From the NCBI RefSeq assembly GCF_030052815.1, contig NC_079503.1, positions 57,578,735-57,642,734 of the forward strand: a DNA stretch of 64,000 bases, given 5' to 3'. Of this stretch, positions 34,919 to 47,800 are shown piece by piece; the stretch's first letter is position 1, and every line of letters starts with the position of its first letter. Made by a program: the position numbers and the translations under genes. Under the pieces are notes generated by a model that saw only the letters and a program-made list of their open reading frames with translations, searched no databases and was not told the origin of the DNA. This DNA is from Hevea brasiliensis. Taxonomy: Eukaryota; Streptophyta; Magnoliopsida; Malpighiales; Euphorbiaceae.

Positions 34919-36010
34919 ATGAAAGAAGGTGATCGCTCAGTAGAGCAGTCAGTTACGACTGAGGCATAGGGGGAAGCCCCAGCTCCTCAGAACACGAGTG
35001 GACAGCTACACCAGCTCTACCCATGCAGTAGTTCTCTGCACAATTCGCCCCACAAATGGCTACTCTATTCCAACAGATGGCTGAAAATATACCAGTCTAA
35101 GCCCTAGTGCAAGCATCTGCAGTGCAACCATCACCTCCAGCCAGATAATATGATAAGCCGATTAAGTATGGGGCAACAGAGTTTAAAGGAACTGTGGATC
35201 CACTGGAAGCTGAACAGTGGTTGGAAAGGATGGAGAGGGTATTCAAGAAATTACACTGCACGAATGACTTAAAATTTGATTATTCAGTGTCTTTACTGCA
35301 TGGGGATGCGTATGATTGGTGGAAGACCATTCCCCACAGCCTCGTAGAGCCCACAATTCTGACATGGGATGACTTCCTCAAGGAATTCAAATAGAAATAT
35401 GTCCTGGATACTTATATAGATATGAAGTTGCAAGAATTCTTAAGTCTAAAGCAAGGAAATAGAACTGTAGCAGAATATGAAAGGCAATTTTCCTGCTTGA
35501 GTCATTATGTAGGGAATCTACTTGTTAGCAGCTGAGATAGATGTAAAAGATTCGAGTCTGGTTTGAAGCCCAATTTGAGGTTTCAAGTGGTTGGGTTTCG
35601 GCATGGCAACTTCTCTGAATTAATATCCCAAGCCTTGGAGCTAGAGAGGATAGAATCAAAAAGGGCATTTGAGAAGGGGACGATAGAAAAAGAGAAGAGT
35701 GGGAAGTCTAGGGGTCAGAGTTCCAATGGTAATTCTACTAAAAGAAAGAACTTTGAGGGACAGGGTAGCAGAAAATCAGGTAGGGTAAGGTTTTCAGGAT
35801 AGAGGCCTCCTAGATCCAGTCAATAGACATCCAGGAGTTCCTTCCCTCCTCGCCCTTGTGAGACGTGTGGCAAGACCCATGGAGGGGTATGCTAAAAGGC
35901 CATTGATGCCTATTACAACTGTGGTGGTATGAGACACTTTGCTAAAGACTATACTAGTGCCCGTAGATATGGGCCACCTACTACCACAACTGAAGGGTCA
36001 GTTTAAGGTT
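34919..36010 (+). pseudogene. E gag
   Basis: The ATG at 34919 starts MKEGDRSVEQSV, like G's MEGGDHSVEQSV. TAG stops appear after about 16 codons and again near 35393 (FK-TAG-KYV, where a glutamine is expected). The gag domain reads YGATEFKGTVDPLEAEQW and GDAYDWWKTIP in the open frame 35194-35394; a later frame, 35563-35802, has ELISQALELERIES. Two knuckles end it, CETCGKTHGGVC near 35860 and a damaged one near 35920 (CGGMRHFAKD). Other stops lie between them. Confidence 0.87.
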
Positions 36011-36149
36011 CTACCACCAGAGGTTCACATTTAGCCAGCAGAGGCAGAGGCAGGGATAGTACCTCAGGCAGTTAAGGCACTATAAATCAGCCAGAACAAA
36101 GTGGCATGCCGGCCAGAGTATACACAATGCATCAGAGAGAAGAGGCTGA

Positions 36150-36600
36150 GACGTCTGATGTAGTAGCCGGTACTTTTTCCCTCTTTGAATAAGTTATTTA
36201 TGTGCTATTTAAGCCTAGTTCCACACATTCATATGTTAGTACTAGCATTGTTTGCTCTGCCATTATTCCTTTTTTGAAAATGGACTTTGATGTGCTAGTG
36301 ACTAGTCCATTGGGCCAAGAGGTCAAGGTAAATAGATTGGGTAAGGATTGTCCTTTGGTAATCCAAGGACATACTTTCTTGTCTGATCTGATTGAAATGC
36401 CCTTCAGAGATTATGATATCATCTTGGGCAAGGATTGGTTAGCCAGGCATCATGCCATGATTGACTGCAGACTGAAGACAGTCACTTTTAGTCTCCTTCA
36501 GTATGGTGATGTGGTAATATATGGGGAGAGGCAGTTATTGCCATCAAACCTCATTTCGGCTGCACTTGCTAGAAGGATGATTAAAAAGGTGTGTGAAGCA
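36150..36600 (+). pseudogene. E protease, active site lost
   Basis: The motif VLFKPSSTHSYVS near 36200-36240 aligns with DPGSTHSY of A and F, but the catalytic aspartate is lysine and the glycine is serine. The rest of the fold is recognisable (VTSPLGQEVKVNRL; IILGKDWLARHHAMIDC). The frame 36202-36933 runs on into RT without a stop. It cannot have protease activity as written. Confidence 0.85.
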
Positions 36601-36699
36601 TATTTGGCTCATGTGATAGACACCCAAGTAGGGAGTCCAGAATTGAGGGAAATTCCTACTGTATGTGACTTTCCTAATGTTTTTCTTGAAGAATTGCCA

Positions 36700-37990
36700 G
36701 GATTACCTCCGGAAAGAGAGGTGCAGTTTGAAATAGAGATTATGCTTGGCATGGAACCAATCTCCATCACTCTATACAGAATGGCACCTGCTGAGTTAAA
36801 AGAGCTGAAGGTGCAATTACAGGAATTACTTGATAAAGGCTTCATTCGCCCAAGTGTGTCACCTTGGGGAGCACCTATTTTATTTATCAAGAAGAAGGAT
36901 GATACTCCCCTTCTGTGTATCAACTACAGATAGTTCAATAAGGTGACTATAAAGAATAGATATCCTCTGCCAAGAATTAATGATCTGTTTGATTAGTTGC
37001 AGGATGTAGCTGTGTTCTCCAAAATTGACTTGAGATCGGGTTATTACCAGTTGAGGGTACAAGAGCAGAGTATTCACAAAACTGCCTTCAGGACTCGGTA
37101 TGGCCACTATGAGTTCATAATAATGCCATTGGGGTTAACTAATGCTCCAGCTGCTTTTATGGACCTGATGAACACTATCTTCAGGCCATATCTAGACCTG
37201 TTTGTTGTGGTATTTATTGATGATATTCTGGCATACTTAAAAAATACAGATGAGCATGACAAGCATCTGAGGATAGTACTGCAGACTTTGAGGGAGAAAC
37301 AGTTGTATGCCAAACTATCGAAATGTGAATTTTGGTAGAAAGAAATTATTTTCTTGAGACACATAATATCAGCTGAGGGTATCAAGTAGATCCCAGCAAG
37401 GTAGAGGCTATTCTGAATTGGAAACCGCCCAGAAATGTCAACGAAGTGTATAGTTTTCTGGGTTTATCTAGGTATTACCATCATTTTGTGAAAGGATTCT
37501 CTATGCTAGCATCTCCACTGACCAAGCTGCTTCAAAAAGATGTGAAATTTCAGTGGACTGATAAATGCTAGCAGAGTTTTGATGAGTTGAAGAGATGTTT
37601 AACTAAAGCTCCAGTCCTAACTTTACCTACTTCAGGTAAAGAATACACTACATATAGCGACACTTCTCATAATGGGTTAGGCTGTGTGCTAATGCAAGAT
37701 CGAAATGCTATTGCATATGCTTCATGCCAGCTAAAACCCCATGAGAGAAATTATCCTACACATGACTTGGTGCTAGCAGCCATAGTATTTTCTTTAAAGA
37801 TCTAGAGCCATTGCTTGTATAGGGAGAAGTGTTACATCTACACAGATCACAAGAGCTTGAAATATTTGGGTACATAAAAGGGGTTGAATTTGAGGCAGAG
37901 GAGGTGGTTAGAGCTGATAAAAGACTATGATTGTCTGATTGACTACTAACCTGGGAAAGCAAATGTGGTTGCTGATGCCTTAAGCGCAAG
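36700..37990 (+). pseudogene. E reverse transcriptase and RNase H
   Basis: RT begins with PELREIPTV and PWGAPILFIKKKD. Stops follow near 36933 (YR-TAG-FN) and 36993 (FD-TAG-LQ). The open part 36997-37338 carries [14 protein letters not shown] and the active site FIDD at residues 73-76 (about 37213). Another TAG comes at 37336 and a frame change near 37387. RNase H is readable in 37587-37805 ([20 protein letters not shown] where E of HDLE is V), then a TAG at the W of IWRH, and [10 protein letters not shown]. The RNase H glutamate is lost as well. Confidence 0.88.
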
Positions 37991-37993
37991 ACC

Positions 37994-39600
37994 ATGGCTA
38001 GTTTGAGAGTTTCACCTGTGTCCTTGGTGCATGACTTGAGGGTATTACATGCTAATTTGGAGATTGATGATGAGGGGCGGATGATAGCTACTTGGAAAGT
38101 GAAGCCAATGCTGATTGATCAGATTAAAACAACTGCTCAAAATGATGAAAAGCATTTGAAATTGATGGAAGAAGCTCTGGATGGAAAGAAACCTAGATTT
38201 TCAGTGAATGATGATGGCTTACTACTATACCAGGGTAGAATGTGCATCCCAAATGATATTGAATTGAGGCAAGTCATTATGAAGGAAGCACATGACTCAC
38301 CTTTTGCCATGCATCCTGGGAGAACAAAAATGTACAAAACTGTTAAAGAGCATTATTGGTGGATGGGTATAAAAAAAGATATTACAGAGTATGTGGCCAA
38401 ATAACTAACTTGTCAACAAGTAAAGGCAGAACACCAAGTATCAATTGGTTTGCTACAGCCATTGCCAATTCCTGAGTGGAAATGGGAGAGAATCACGATG
38501 GATTTTGTGATGGGACTTCCTGGAACACAAAAGAATCATGATGCAGTTTGGAATATTATAGATAGATTGGCCAAGTCTACACACTTTCTGCCAGTGAGGA
38601 TGGACTATAGCCTGGATAGATTGGCTAAACTGTACATTGATGAGATAGTGAGATTACATGGAATGCAGTTTGGGTTATTGTGATGGGACTTCCTAGAACA
38701 CAAAAGAATCATGATGCAATTTGGGTTATTGTAGATAGATTGACCAAGTCTACACACTTTCTGCCAGTGAGGATGGACTATAGCCTGGATAAATTGGCTA
38801 AACTGTACATTGATGAGATAGTGAGATTACATGGAGTGCCAATGTCTATTGTGTCAGATAGAGATCCAAGGTTCACTTCTAGATTCTGGGGTAATCTTCA
38901 AAAAGCCCTAGGAACTAGATTGAACTTTAACACTGCATTTCATCCACAGACAAATGGCCAGTCTGAGAGAGTAATTCAAAATTTTGGAGGACATGCTTCG
39001 GGCTTGTGTGATTAAGTTCGAAGGAAGTTGGGATACACATTTGCCCTTGATTGAATTTGCCTACAACAACAGTTATTAGGCAAGCATTGGGATGCCTCCA
39101 TATAAAGCTTTGTATGACAGGAAGCATAAAACTCTCTTGTGTTGGGATGAAGTGGGCGAGAGAAAGTTAATTGGCCCAGAAATTATACAGCAGACTCAGG
39201 AGAAAATTAAGATTATTTGATATAGACTCAAGGCTGCATCAGATCGTTAGAAGTCCTACATTGATCTGAAGAGAAAAGATATTGAGTATGCAGTGGATGA
39301 CAAGGTATTCCTTAAAGTTTCCCTTTGGAAGAAAATTATGAGGTTTAGTAGAAAGGGAAAGCTGAGTCCTCGTTTCATTGGGCCATATGAGGTTCTGAAA
39401 AGAGTGGACCCTTTGGCATATAGACTGGCATTGCCTACAGAGTTAGAAAAGATTCACAATGTTTTCCATTTATCTATGTTAAGGAGATACAGATCAGACC
39501 CCTCTCACATTTTGCCAGTAAAGGAGATTAAAGTGAATCCATACCTCACTTATGATGAAGAGCCCATAGAGATCTTGACACATGAGGTGAAGTAGCTGAG
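37994..39600 (+). pseudogene. E integrase with chromodomain-like tail, internal duplication
   Basis: The linker and HHCC region read EAHDSPFAMHPGRTKM and [11 protein letters not shown]; a stop replaces the first C of CLTC. The core starts MDFVMGLPGTQ, is broken by a 173-base tandem duplication (38508-38680 and from 38681), and goes on with [12 protein letters not shown] and [14 protein letters not shown], giving D and E of the triad. There is no intron-like insert at the site where A and F have one, but an extra A follows CAA there and shifts the frame. The C-terminal part 39293-39595 has GPYEV, YRLALP and VFHLSMLRRY, then LRNKQIPLVKVL after a stop and ATWESK. Confidence 0.88.
38508..38853 (+). 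repeat. Tandem duplication (173 bp) inside E integrase
   Basis: The stretch beginning TGATGGGACTTCCT at 38508 starts again at 38681 with few changes. The first copy ends with GAATGCAGTTTGGGTTATTG (38661-38680), a short piece of the copy's own interior, so the junction is a patchwork. 173 is not a multiple of 3, so the frame shifts. Confidence 0.9.
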
Positions 39601-39750
39601 GAATAAGCAAATACCATTGGTCAAGGTGTTGTGAAACCATCATTCAGGACAGAAAGCTACATGGGAGAGCAAGAAAGACATGAGGAGACAACACCCACAA
39701 TTATTCAGAGACTAATACTAGGTAAAATTTCGAAACAAAATTTCTTTTAA

Positions 39751-39772
39751 GGGGGGGGGGGGGGCGGAGAAT
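39751..39772 (+). other. Polypurine tract of E with 14-G run
   Basis: Fourteen G lie before CGGAGAAT and the LTR start. F and G have six G at this place. The expansion fits homopolymer slippage. Confidence 0.8.
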
Positions 39773-41167
39773 TGTAACACTCCCATACTAAGTGGTCCAT
39801 ACATTCGACTGTTCCGGTAACTAGTGTCTGTCTAAACAGCTAGAATGTCTAGAACCATACCTAAGCCACCTTGAAAACCCATAAATAAAAATTGATAAAG
39901 ATCATATGAGGGCGAAAGAGAATAAGAGAAATAAAGCCTAAATCGGTTAAATGAGCCGAGGTCCCAATGATGGGTGACTGACCAGAAAAGCGACTGCGAG
40001 CTCAATTGCTACCCTAAATTCGTGTGGGACCCCATGACACCCTAGGTCAAGGGATAATTGTAAAATTAATGGGAACTAGAAAATCATGGAAGTAAAAAGA
40101 AAACAAGATGAAATGAGGGAATTAGAATTCAAGGAGTTATCGAGTGTTATTAAAAGATGAACTAGAATTGATGAGGGGCATTTTGGTTAATTCACTCCTA
40201 GAGGTGACATTTGATCTAAATGCCCATTAAAATATATAAGATTAAAATAATAAAAAATGCTTAAAAATATAAAGAAATGAGTATGGAAAAGAAAATCAAG
40301 AAATGAATACTTTTAATTTCTAATGCTTTATGACATAAGCATTACCTAAGTATGACACAATTAAATTTATAATTTTAAATTATAAAAATTGGGAATAATT
40401 ATAACATAAAAAGAGACAAAAATTAAAAAAGAAAAATCCATTTATTCTTTCTTTAACAGCTGGCCACCTTACTCTCTCTCTCACCATTCCACCATTGATG
40501 ACCATTTGAGCTCATAAAAACCCTAGTTTTTTTCCATAATTTTCATAACTCCCAATATTAAAACTTGATTTTTGACCTTGATTAAGAGATTGAGAATAAG
40601 AAGGAGAAGAAATATTAGAGATATGAAGCTTGAAAAAATTATCTAATTGAGGTATGTACAATCCTAGTTTAAATTCTTGTTGAACTATTAAACCTGAGCT
40701 TGATTATGTAAATCTTACAAAGAAAATTTAAGAAAATATGCATGAATAGTGGTGTAGGAAATTCGGTCAGCTTATGACCTTAGAGTTTTGGTATGTTTTA
40801 AATGTGTTGGGCATGAAATTGAGATTAATTAAAGTAGTAGACATGAATTGGGTGTTTAGTTTACATGAATTGGCATTAATTATGAAATTTGGAGAATTAG
40901 GCTTTATGGAAATTAGGGTTTTGTGGAATTTTTATCAATTGATGTTTATCATGCTTAATTGTGGTCATTTGGATAGAGAATTGATGTGAATTGATGAAGG
41001 AACTAATGGAATTATAATGTGTGAATTATTGGATTCTGGACAGCCTGAGTCCAGTCCACTTAGATAGTTATAAGTTGAATTATATAGCTCCAATTAGTGT
41101 GAGGCCAATTGGAGATGAAACTTAAGATCTAAAGCCACATATTTCATGAAGAAACCTTGCCCAAAAA
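39773..41167 (+). repeat. 3' LTR of E, first part
   Basis: It starts TGTAACACTCCCATACTAAG and matches 30848-32230 with scattered differences. J interrupts it in the AAAAA of CTTGCCCAAAAA, matching CTTGCCTAAAAA in the 5' LTR. The frame at 40774-40989 has no domain. Confidence 0.9.
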
Positions 41168-44100
41168 TGTGACACCCCTTACCCGTCTACTGTATAGCCG
41201 AGCAAGATATGCCACACAGTATACCGGAACACCATATTTTATCTCAATTATTTTTATCCTTCCTTAATTTATTTTTTCATGGTTATGAAGTGCAATTTGT
41301 GAAATTTAACTCATTTAAGTCATTTATTGAAATTATAAATTCATTTGAGGTTCCAAAAATTTTATAAAAAATCCGACAAAGTACTGGCTAAAAATGAATA
41401 AAACAGTTCTTTGGAACCTGTGAAAAATACTTCCAATACATTTTCAATCATTCTCAAACTCCATTATATCAGCATAATCTCAATATTTCTCAGAAATTCT
41501 TCTATTTATCATTCATTCATTTCACATGATAATCATGTTCAAATCATAAATAAATACTAAAGTTTTATTTATAAACACAAATTACAAATATTTGCATTAA
41601 TACCAAAATATTTTACATGAGTTTCAACTATACATGAGAAAATAAAAGTTTAATTACAAAATATAAACAGTGCAAAATACCAAAATGGGATCTAGTGTCC
41701 TACCGATGCACTGAAGTCTGTGAGGTGACAGACATAATGTAGATCTGTATACAAGTCTCACCTAGTTTGTGGTCTGCTGGGCTCTCTGGCCAAATCTTCA
41801 GTACCTACGCGTTGTAAAAGCGAAGCGCTAAGCATAAAGCTTAGTGGCGCTAATAATAAAAGAAAATATAATATGCAAATAAAAGTAAAAATTTCCTAGT
41901 TATTATGCTTATAAGAAATAAATAATTACTAACTTATTGTGTAGTCAAAGGCTAATTACATCTTATGATATTAACTCTTTCTAGCATTTTCTTAATCATT
42001 TTCTTGATGATTTTGAGCCTATTTTTATTGTAATCATTCTTGTTCTTTATCTTTATATTTAATTTCCTTACTTCCTTTAATAATCAATTCAATTACACTT
42101 ATACTTTTACATGCCCAAGTAACCTATACAAATTAACCAGACTAGATAAATGGGTAAACTAGCACTGGGTACCAAGTACCTCAAGCCGTCACACCATCGA
42201 TCACAATGTGTCTCCCGGTGTGCAAATAGAATGACTAATAAGCCATAAAAGCAATAAGGCATAAGGCCAAGTATAACATCATAATCAGTATAGCCATAGG
42301 CTATCATATCACAAAATGGCATAAAGCCATATGCAATACTGCTATCAGAACTCTATTGGCATGCCAACCTATCCAAACCAATCACGCTAGGCCTACTAAG
42401 GCATATTACAAAGTTATTTCATGAATATTTGTATTTAACATGTAAGGTTACTATTCATTTGGTCATTTAAGTCAAAATATTGACTTTCTCATATATAATA
42501 GTTATATAAGTTTTAACCACATAGATTTACCACATTTTGGTTCCAAAAGTATTGGCATTAGTTGCCAATCCATACTTCTAACCAATGGAGAATAAATCAA
42601 AATTTCAGTTTTTGGGTACTAAAGTTCACTATTCTATTAGGCCATTCTACAGTGAGAATTTGGCTAAGTGTTCTTAATAAAAGTTGTTCTTTATTGTGTC
42701 TAGTTACATTTCACTTTTTGAATCACCCCATTTGAAGTTTTTTAGCTCGATTTATGGCTATTTCACCATAACTGGTCGGATTGCCTTTATCCAGAATTTC
42801 TGGGCAATTTTGGTTCTGCCAGATTTTGTAGTTCAACTTTAGCTAGCAATTTTATTTAGTTAAGTCCAGAATTTGAGTTTGTCTTCTACATAAAAGTTAT
42901 TCTAAATTGTCTCAGCTTTCCATTGATATAAATTTCAGGTTAATTGGACCTTTCTACATTAAGTTATGACCAAATGAATGAACACTGTTCATTTGGTCAT
43001 TTTGCCCAGACAGAATTAGTGCTACCCATATTTGGTCAATTTTTTAGGGCATCCTAAGTTTATTTTCTAGACAGGTTTCCTTCATCAAAGTTGTTCCATT
43101 ATGTGTCTAATTTCATTTCCAATTGTCCTTGCACTAATTAAACCTATACAACTCAAGTTATAGCTACCCAAACATGCTGGACTCACATCCAGACCTACAA
43201 GGCACTCAAGGCAGCACACCCAACCTCAAATCCAAAGCTACAATTCACTTCAATTCCTCATTATACTCAGCCAAATGGTCACTAATTAACCATTAAAAGT
43301 CCACTTAACATTATGATACAATAGCCCTCAATTCATCACAAACCCTAATTAATCAAAGTCGCAATCTCATGCAACTCCTAAAATCCCCAACTCCAATCCA
43401 TATATACACATCAATTGACATCAATACACAAGTTTAATTGTAAGTAAATCATCAAAACCCTCACCCTTTCTTGGCTGCCAAAATTTGAAGTGGTCCTACC
43501 ATGAATATTTTTCTTCTTTTTTTACAATTTCTAGTTGATTTTTGTATCCTAACATGAAAACAAGAAGAGAGAGAGAGAGAGATGGCACTAACCTTGACTT
43601 AATCACTTTCCAAAACTTCAAAACTTCACTTTCTTCCTTTCTTTTTGCTGTCCAAAGCTTGCTCTAGGTATGAGGATGAGTTTTTGTAAAGGGAGTAAGA
43701 GATTTTATGGTGAAATGGGGTAGGAATCAAAGCTTTGAATGAAGAAATCAATGGACGAAGAAATAAGTGGGTTTCGGCCAGCTAATGGAAGGAGGAAGAC
43801 AACTGATTTTCTTGTAAATTTTATCTCTTTTTATTAGTTTATTAAGTGGTTGTCTAAATGTGATTGGTGGAAATTTTTAAATGACATCATTATGATGTCA
43901 TAATTAGGTATTTAATTCATTTTCTTTTTCATTCTTTTCTATTCATTTTTTATTAAATTTTTAGCAATATTTATTCACATTTTATGTCATATAATTTATT
44001 TAATCAATTGGAAAAGTCGGTAAAAAATCATCCCTGAAGACAAAATGACCAAAATGCCCTCCATTTGGCTTATCGAGCCAAAATCGTCTGTACCGATCTA

Positions 44101-44440
44101 AAAATTTTTCTAAAGATTTTCTTGGCATTCTATTGCCATGTAAACCTCAATGACTCTTCTTTGGAGTCCTAAAAATTATTTTATGAATTTTCTTTCGGGT
44201 TTATGGCTTCTAGCTACGAAGATCGCAACTTCCCACTGGTTTACCCATTGCTAGAGCACCAGCTCATTTAACTTGTTTGTATTTTATTTTTAAAATTTTT
44301 CTTAGATTTTTCTTATTATTATTTGAGTTATTTATGACTCCTCGGTCTAGTCTAAATATTTTTTTCTAGACGTTCAAGTTGTCTGGACCGACACCAGTTA
44401 CTACGAAAATGTACAGAATTGCTACAGCGAGGGTGTTACA
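41168..44440 (-). repeat. Solo LTR J (type I) in E's 3' LTR
   Basis: A complete LTR of 3273 bases, TGTGACACCCC to GGGTGTTACA, with no internal region. The target duplication AAAAA is exact on both sides (41163-41167, 44441-44445), and E's LTR resumes in register. It is closest in layout to F's LTR. It holds a stem-loop, hairpins at about 42225-42340 and TTGGCATGCCAA at 42356-42367. A GA run lies near 43566-43583. Solo LTRs arise by recombination between an element's own LTRs. Confidence 0.93.
41828..41844 (-). other. Conserved LTR stem-loop (J)
   Basis: CTAAGC at 41828-41833, loop ATAAA, GCTTAG at 41839-41844. Sense GTAG|GTACTG follows, GT at 41804-41803, 24 bases on. Confidence 0.75.
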
Positions 44441-44852
44441 AAAAAATGATCATAAATTAGCCTAAAATTGGCTTGAATCCAGAATTGGTGTTTTGGACCT
44501 GACCAGAATTGACCAAGTGAACAGTAAATATTCAAATAGGCATAGCTCTCTGTAGAAAGCTCCAAATGACCTAATTTTTGAACCTATGAAAAGCTTAGAT
44601 GTAGTAGAATATTTTTCATGAAGATCATAACCCAAATTGTGGTCCTAACTTGGTCAAATTGCCAAGCAAAGTTAGTCCAACAAATCTGTCAAAACCAGAC
44701 TTAACCTAGAAATTCTGGACAATTGGCCATCTAACTAGTTGTGGAAAAAATGCTATAACTTGGGCTACAAAACTGCAAATTCAGTGATTTAAAAATCAAA
44801 ATTTTCATAAGACCCAAAACTACAACTTTGATGTTTTGGCCAGCACCCAGAT
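44441..44852 (+). repeat. 3' LTR of E, second part
   Basis: It continues E's LTR after J and matches about 32235-32645 of the 5' LTR. It stops at GCACCCAGAT, where LTR C begins. The remaining 2.1 kb of this LTR is predicted to the right of the window. Confidence 0.9.
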
Positions 44853-47800
44853 TGTCACACCCTACTCCCCCAAAAGATGTAACATGATCCCGTAGTACAC
44901 CTAATGAATTACCGTACTTCACCTACCGATAACCCATTAGATATACTACAAGGGATTTTAAAACAATTTTCGTGAAATTTAAATCATCAATTAAAATCTG
45001 GTGTTATAAAATTTTTTAAAAATTTTGGCAGAGTACCGATTGTATTTTGAGAAAACAGTTCTTCAAAACCTGCAAAGAAACACACTCCCAATATGCTTTC
45101 TCAAATACAACTCCAATAACTTCATTTCAGCTCACAATTCAAATCTCAATAATCAAATCAATTCATTTTCAAACCAATCTCATTATAAAAGAAACATTTC
45201 ATTGATTACAAGACTCAAAATTAATATTACAAAACTATTCAGGTAAATGAAATCTCAAATTTACATTTATAATAATTTACATTTAATTACATACCAAAAT
45301 ATTTTACAAGAGTTTTTATACAACTGCTCAAATAATTTACATATATATTATTACATGCGTACATCAAAACCTGTGTACATGGGTATACCTAGAGCTGATC
45401 TGATGTCTCTTCAAAGAAGCTTACTCAATTGCTCTATGCTCTTTTCACCTGCGACAGCATACAAAGCTATCACTGAGTGGTGAACTCAGTGGTGCACAAC
45501 TATAATTTAAAATATAGTATAATATACCTTAACAAAAATTACAGCAATTAATTTGGAAATCTAGATAGTCATCAAATTCCAAAACTCAAAATATTCATTG
45601 CCAATAATATAAATCATTTGTATAAAATGACTTTGATCACGAAATTCAATTTATCAAATCATAACTAACCATTTAAGGTAATTCCAACAAAATCAATTAT
45701 ACATAAATCATAATTGAAATCACAATTCTTTACTATTCAAAAACATTCTTTATCTCACTAATTATGCAAGACTAATCTGAAAGGGCCATCTTCAGGGTGA
45801 TTCTAACTCCCTATGGTCGGGGAGGTCGAATCGGATTCTAACTCCCTATGGTCGGAGGGGTCGAATCATCATGCACAGTACACATCACAATAATGAAACT
45901 TCCGAAAGGGCCATAACAAATAAGAACTTAGATCTAACCTGTAATAAGAGGATAATCTAAGCCTGTGCACGTACCATGGTAATCAAAACACAACTAACTC
46001 CATTGTCTTCTCAACAAATGAGAGAGACGGGTAATAACCTAATCAAGCATCTATAGTGAAATATAAAAAAATATCACAATCCTTTTAGTGAGCATAAATC
46101 ACAATACAATTCAATTCAAAGTCAATTCCAATATCCAATAATTTTTATGCTCGTCACAATTCAAATCATAAATTTGCATTTTTCCATGCAAATTGCCCAT
46201 CACAATTCAAAACATGTTCTATCACAATTTTTCAAAACATAATATATTCAATCCACAACAATGCTTAATACTTGTGGAAATACCATTTCACAAAGTTAAA
46301 TTCATACATACTATAACAATTTCAATAATCATTAAATTAAATCCAATGCTTGTTAAGCATAATACATAAGAAAAATATGTCATTTAATCATATGAAATAT
46401 TCAGAACAAAATCAGTTAAAAACTAGTTGTGCACAAACCTGATTTTGAGTCGCTCCTAGGCCTTGATTCAATGTTTTTTATGCTTCTCAATATCCTTATC
46501 AACTGAAACACACAATTTAAAGTGTTTCAGTACTCAATGAATTTGTTTCCAACCATAAAATCCAATATCTAAATTTTCTTAGTACTATTCCCTTTAATTT
46601 ATTTCATTAGTCAACTTATAATGTTGACCCTTGATGCACTCTAAGTGAGTCAATTCCAATATTACCAATATGTCACATTTTAGAGCCCTTTAGTGTTGGT
46701 ATATGTTACCAAATTCATTTTTAAGTGAATTGTATTTTATTGCAATTTACTGGATTTCAGTGTACTATTTTGACCTAGCCGGACGACCTAGTTTCCTCTG
46801 TTTTCGGGTTTCGGTCCAAACTACAAACTTGTAGGTCTATGTCTTATTGCACACGGGGCAAAATTTCAGGTCATTCTGAGTTGTGTAGACCAAGTTATGG
46901 TCAATTTACCAATGCTGGACAGAATGCATCAAAATGGTAACTTTAGGTCATTTTTAGGTCACTTTTGGTTCGGCCAGTTTTGGTACCTAAACTTGTGCAA
47001 GCTATTTGGATTGGTTCTGGCCATTTCTAGGCTTTGGTGTCCTCATAAGAATTGTAGATCTATGTCTATACTATTCATGGTAAAACTTTCAGGTCAATTG
47101 GAGCTGTTTTGAGTAAGTTATGGTCAAAACACTAACTGCTGCCCAAATGGTCAATTTTCAGGCTTTCAAGTCACTTATCCAGATTTGGTCATTTTTCAAG
47201 TTACCTTCTAGGTAGAATTTAGGTAAGCTTCCTTCATGAAAGTTGACACATTTTGTGCCTATTTTCACCTCCAATTGGTCTCATACCAATTGGAGTCACA
47301 CTCTTAAGGTTCTAAGCTAAAATGTACACTGCCTTGTTACACATTATTCAACACTTACCAATTACACATTCAATACTTACCAAGTTTACCTTTCATGCCA
47401 AATCTGATTTGGTACCATAACATTAACACACTTTACATCACATTTTGGCCATTTTGGGTAGCTTGTAACCACTCTCAACATACACATTATAACTCAGAAT
47501 TTTCAAAGTCTAATTATAATAATTTAACCACATGAACATACCCTATTTACATGTCCAAATCCAAACAATTATTCACATACATATGCTGCCACCATAAGCA
47601 ACATAATTCAATAATATTTCATGAACTTAAACACTTCAATCTTCTTCATGAGGCTACCATAAGTTTACACATACCCATCAACTTTCATTTTCACTTTTCA
47701 AGCTTACAAATCAAACTTTACACATGGAATTCAACTTCAATACATATAAGCACTTAATTTAACATCATTACCCATCAAATTCATATAAGAACAAACCACT

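Larger units (their letters stand above)
30848..44852 (+). mobile_element. Gypsy/chromovirus element E (visible part)
   Basis: E has 5' LTR 30848-34728, primer site, gag-pol remnants, a poly-G purine tract and a 3' LTR from 39773 that is itself interrupted by solo LTR J and cut at 44853. The left flank is TTATG (30843-30847); the matching right flank is off the window. LTR and gag N-terminus show kinship with X, C and G. It has many stops and one internal tandem duplication, so it is old and non-functional. Confidence 0.9.
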
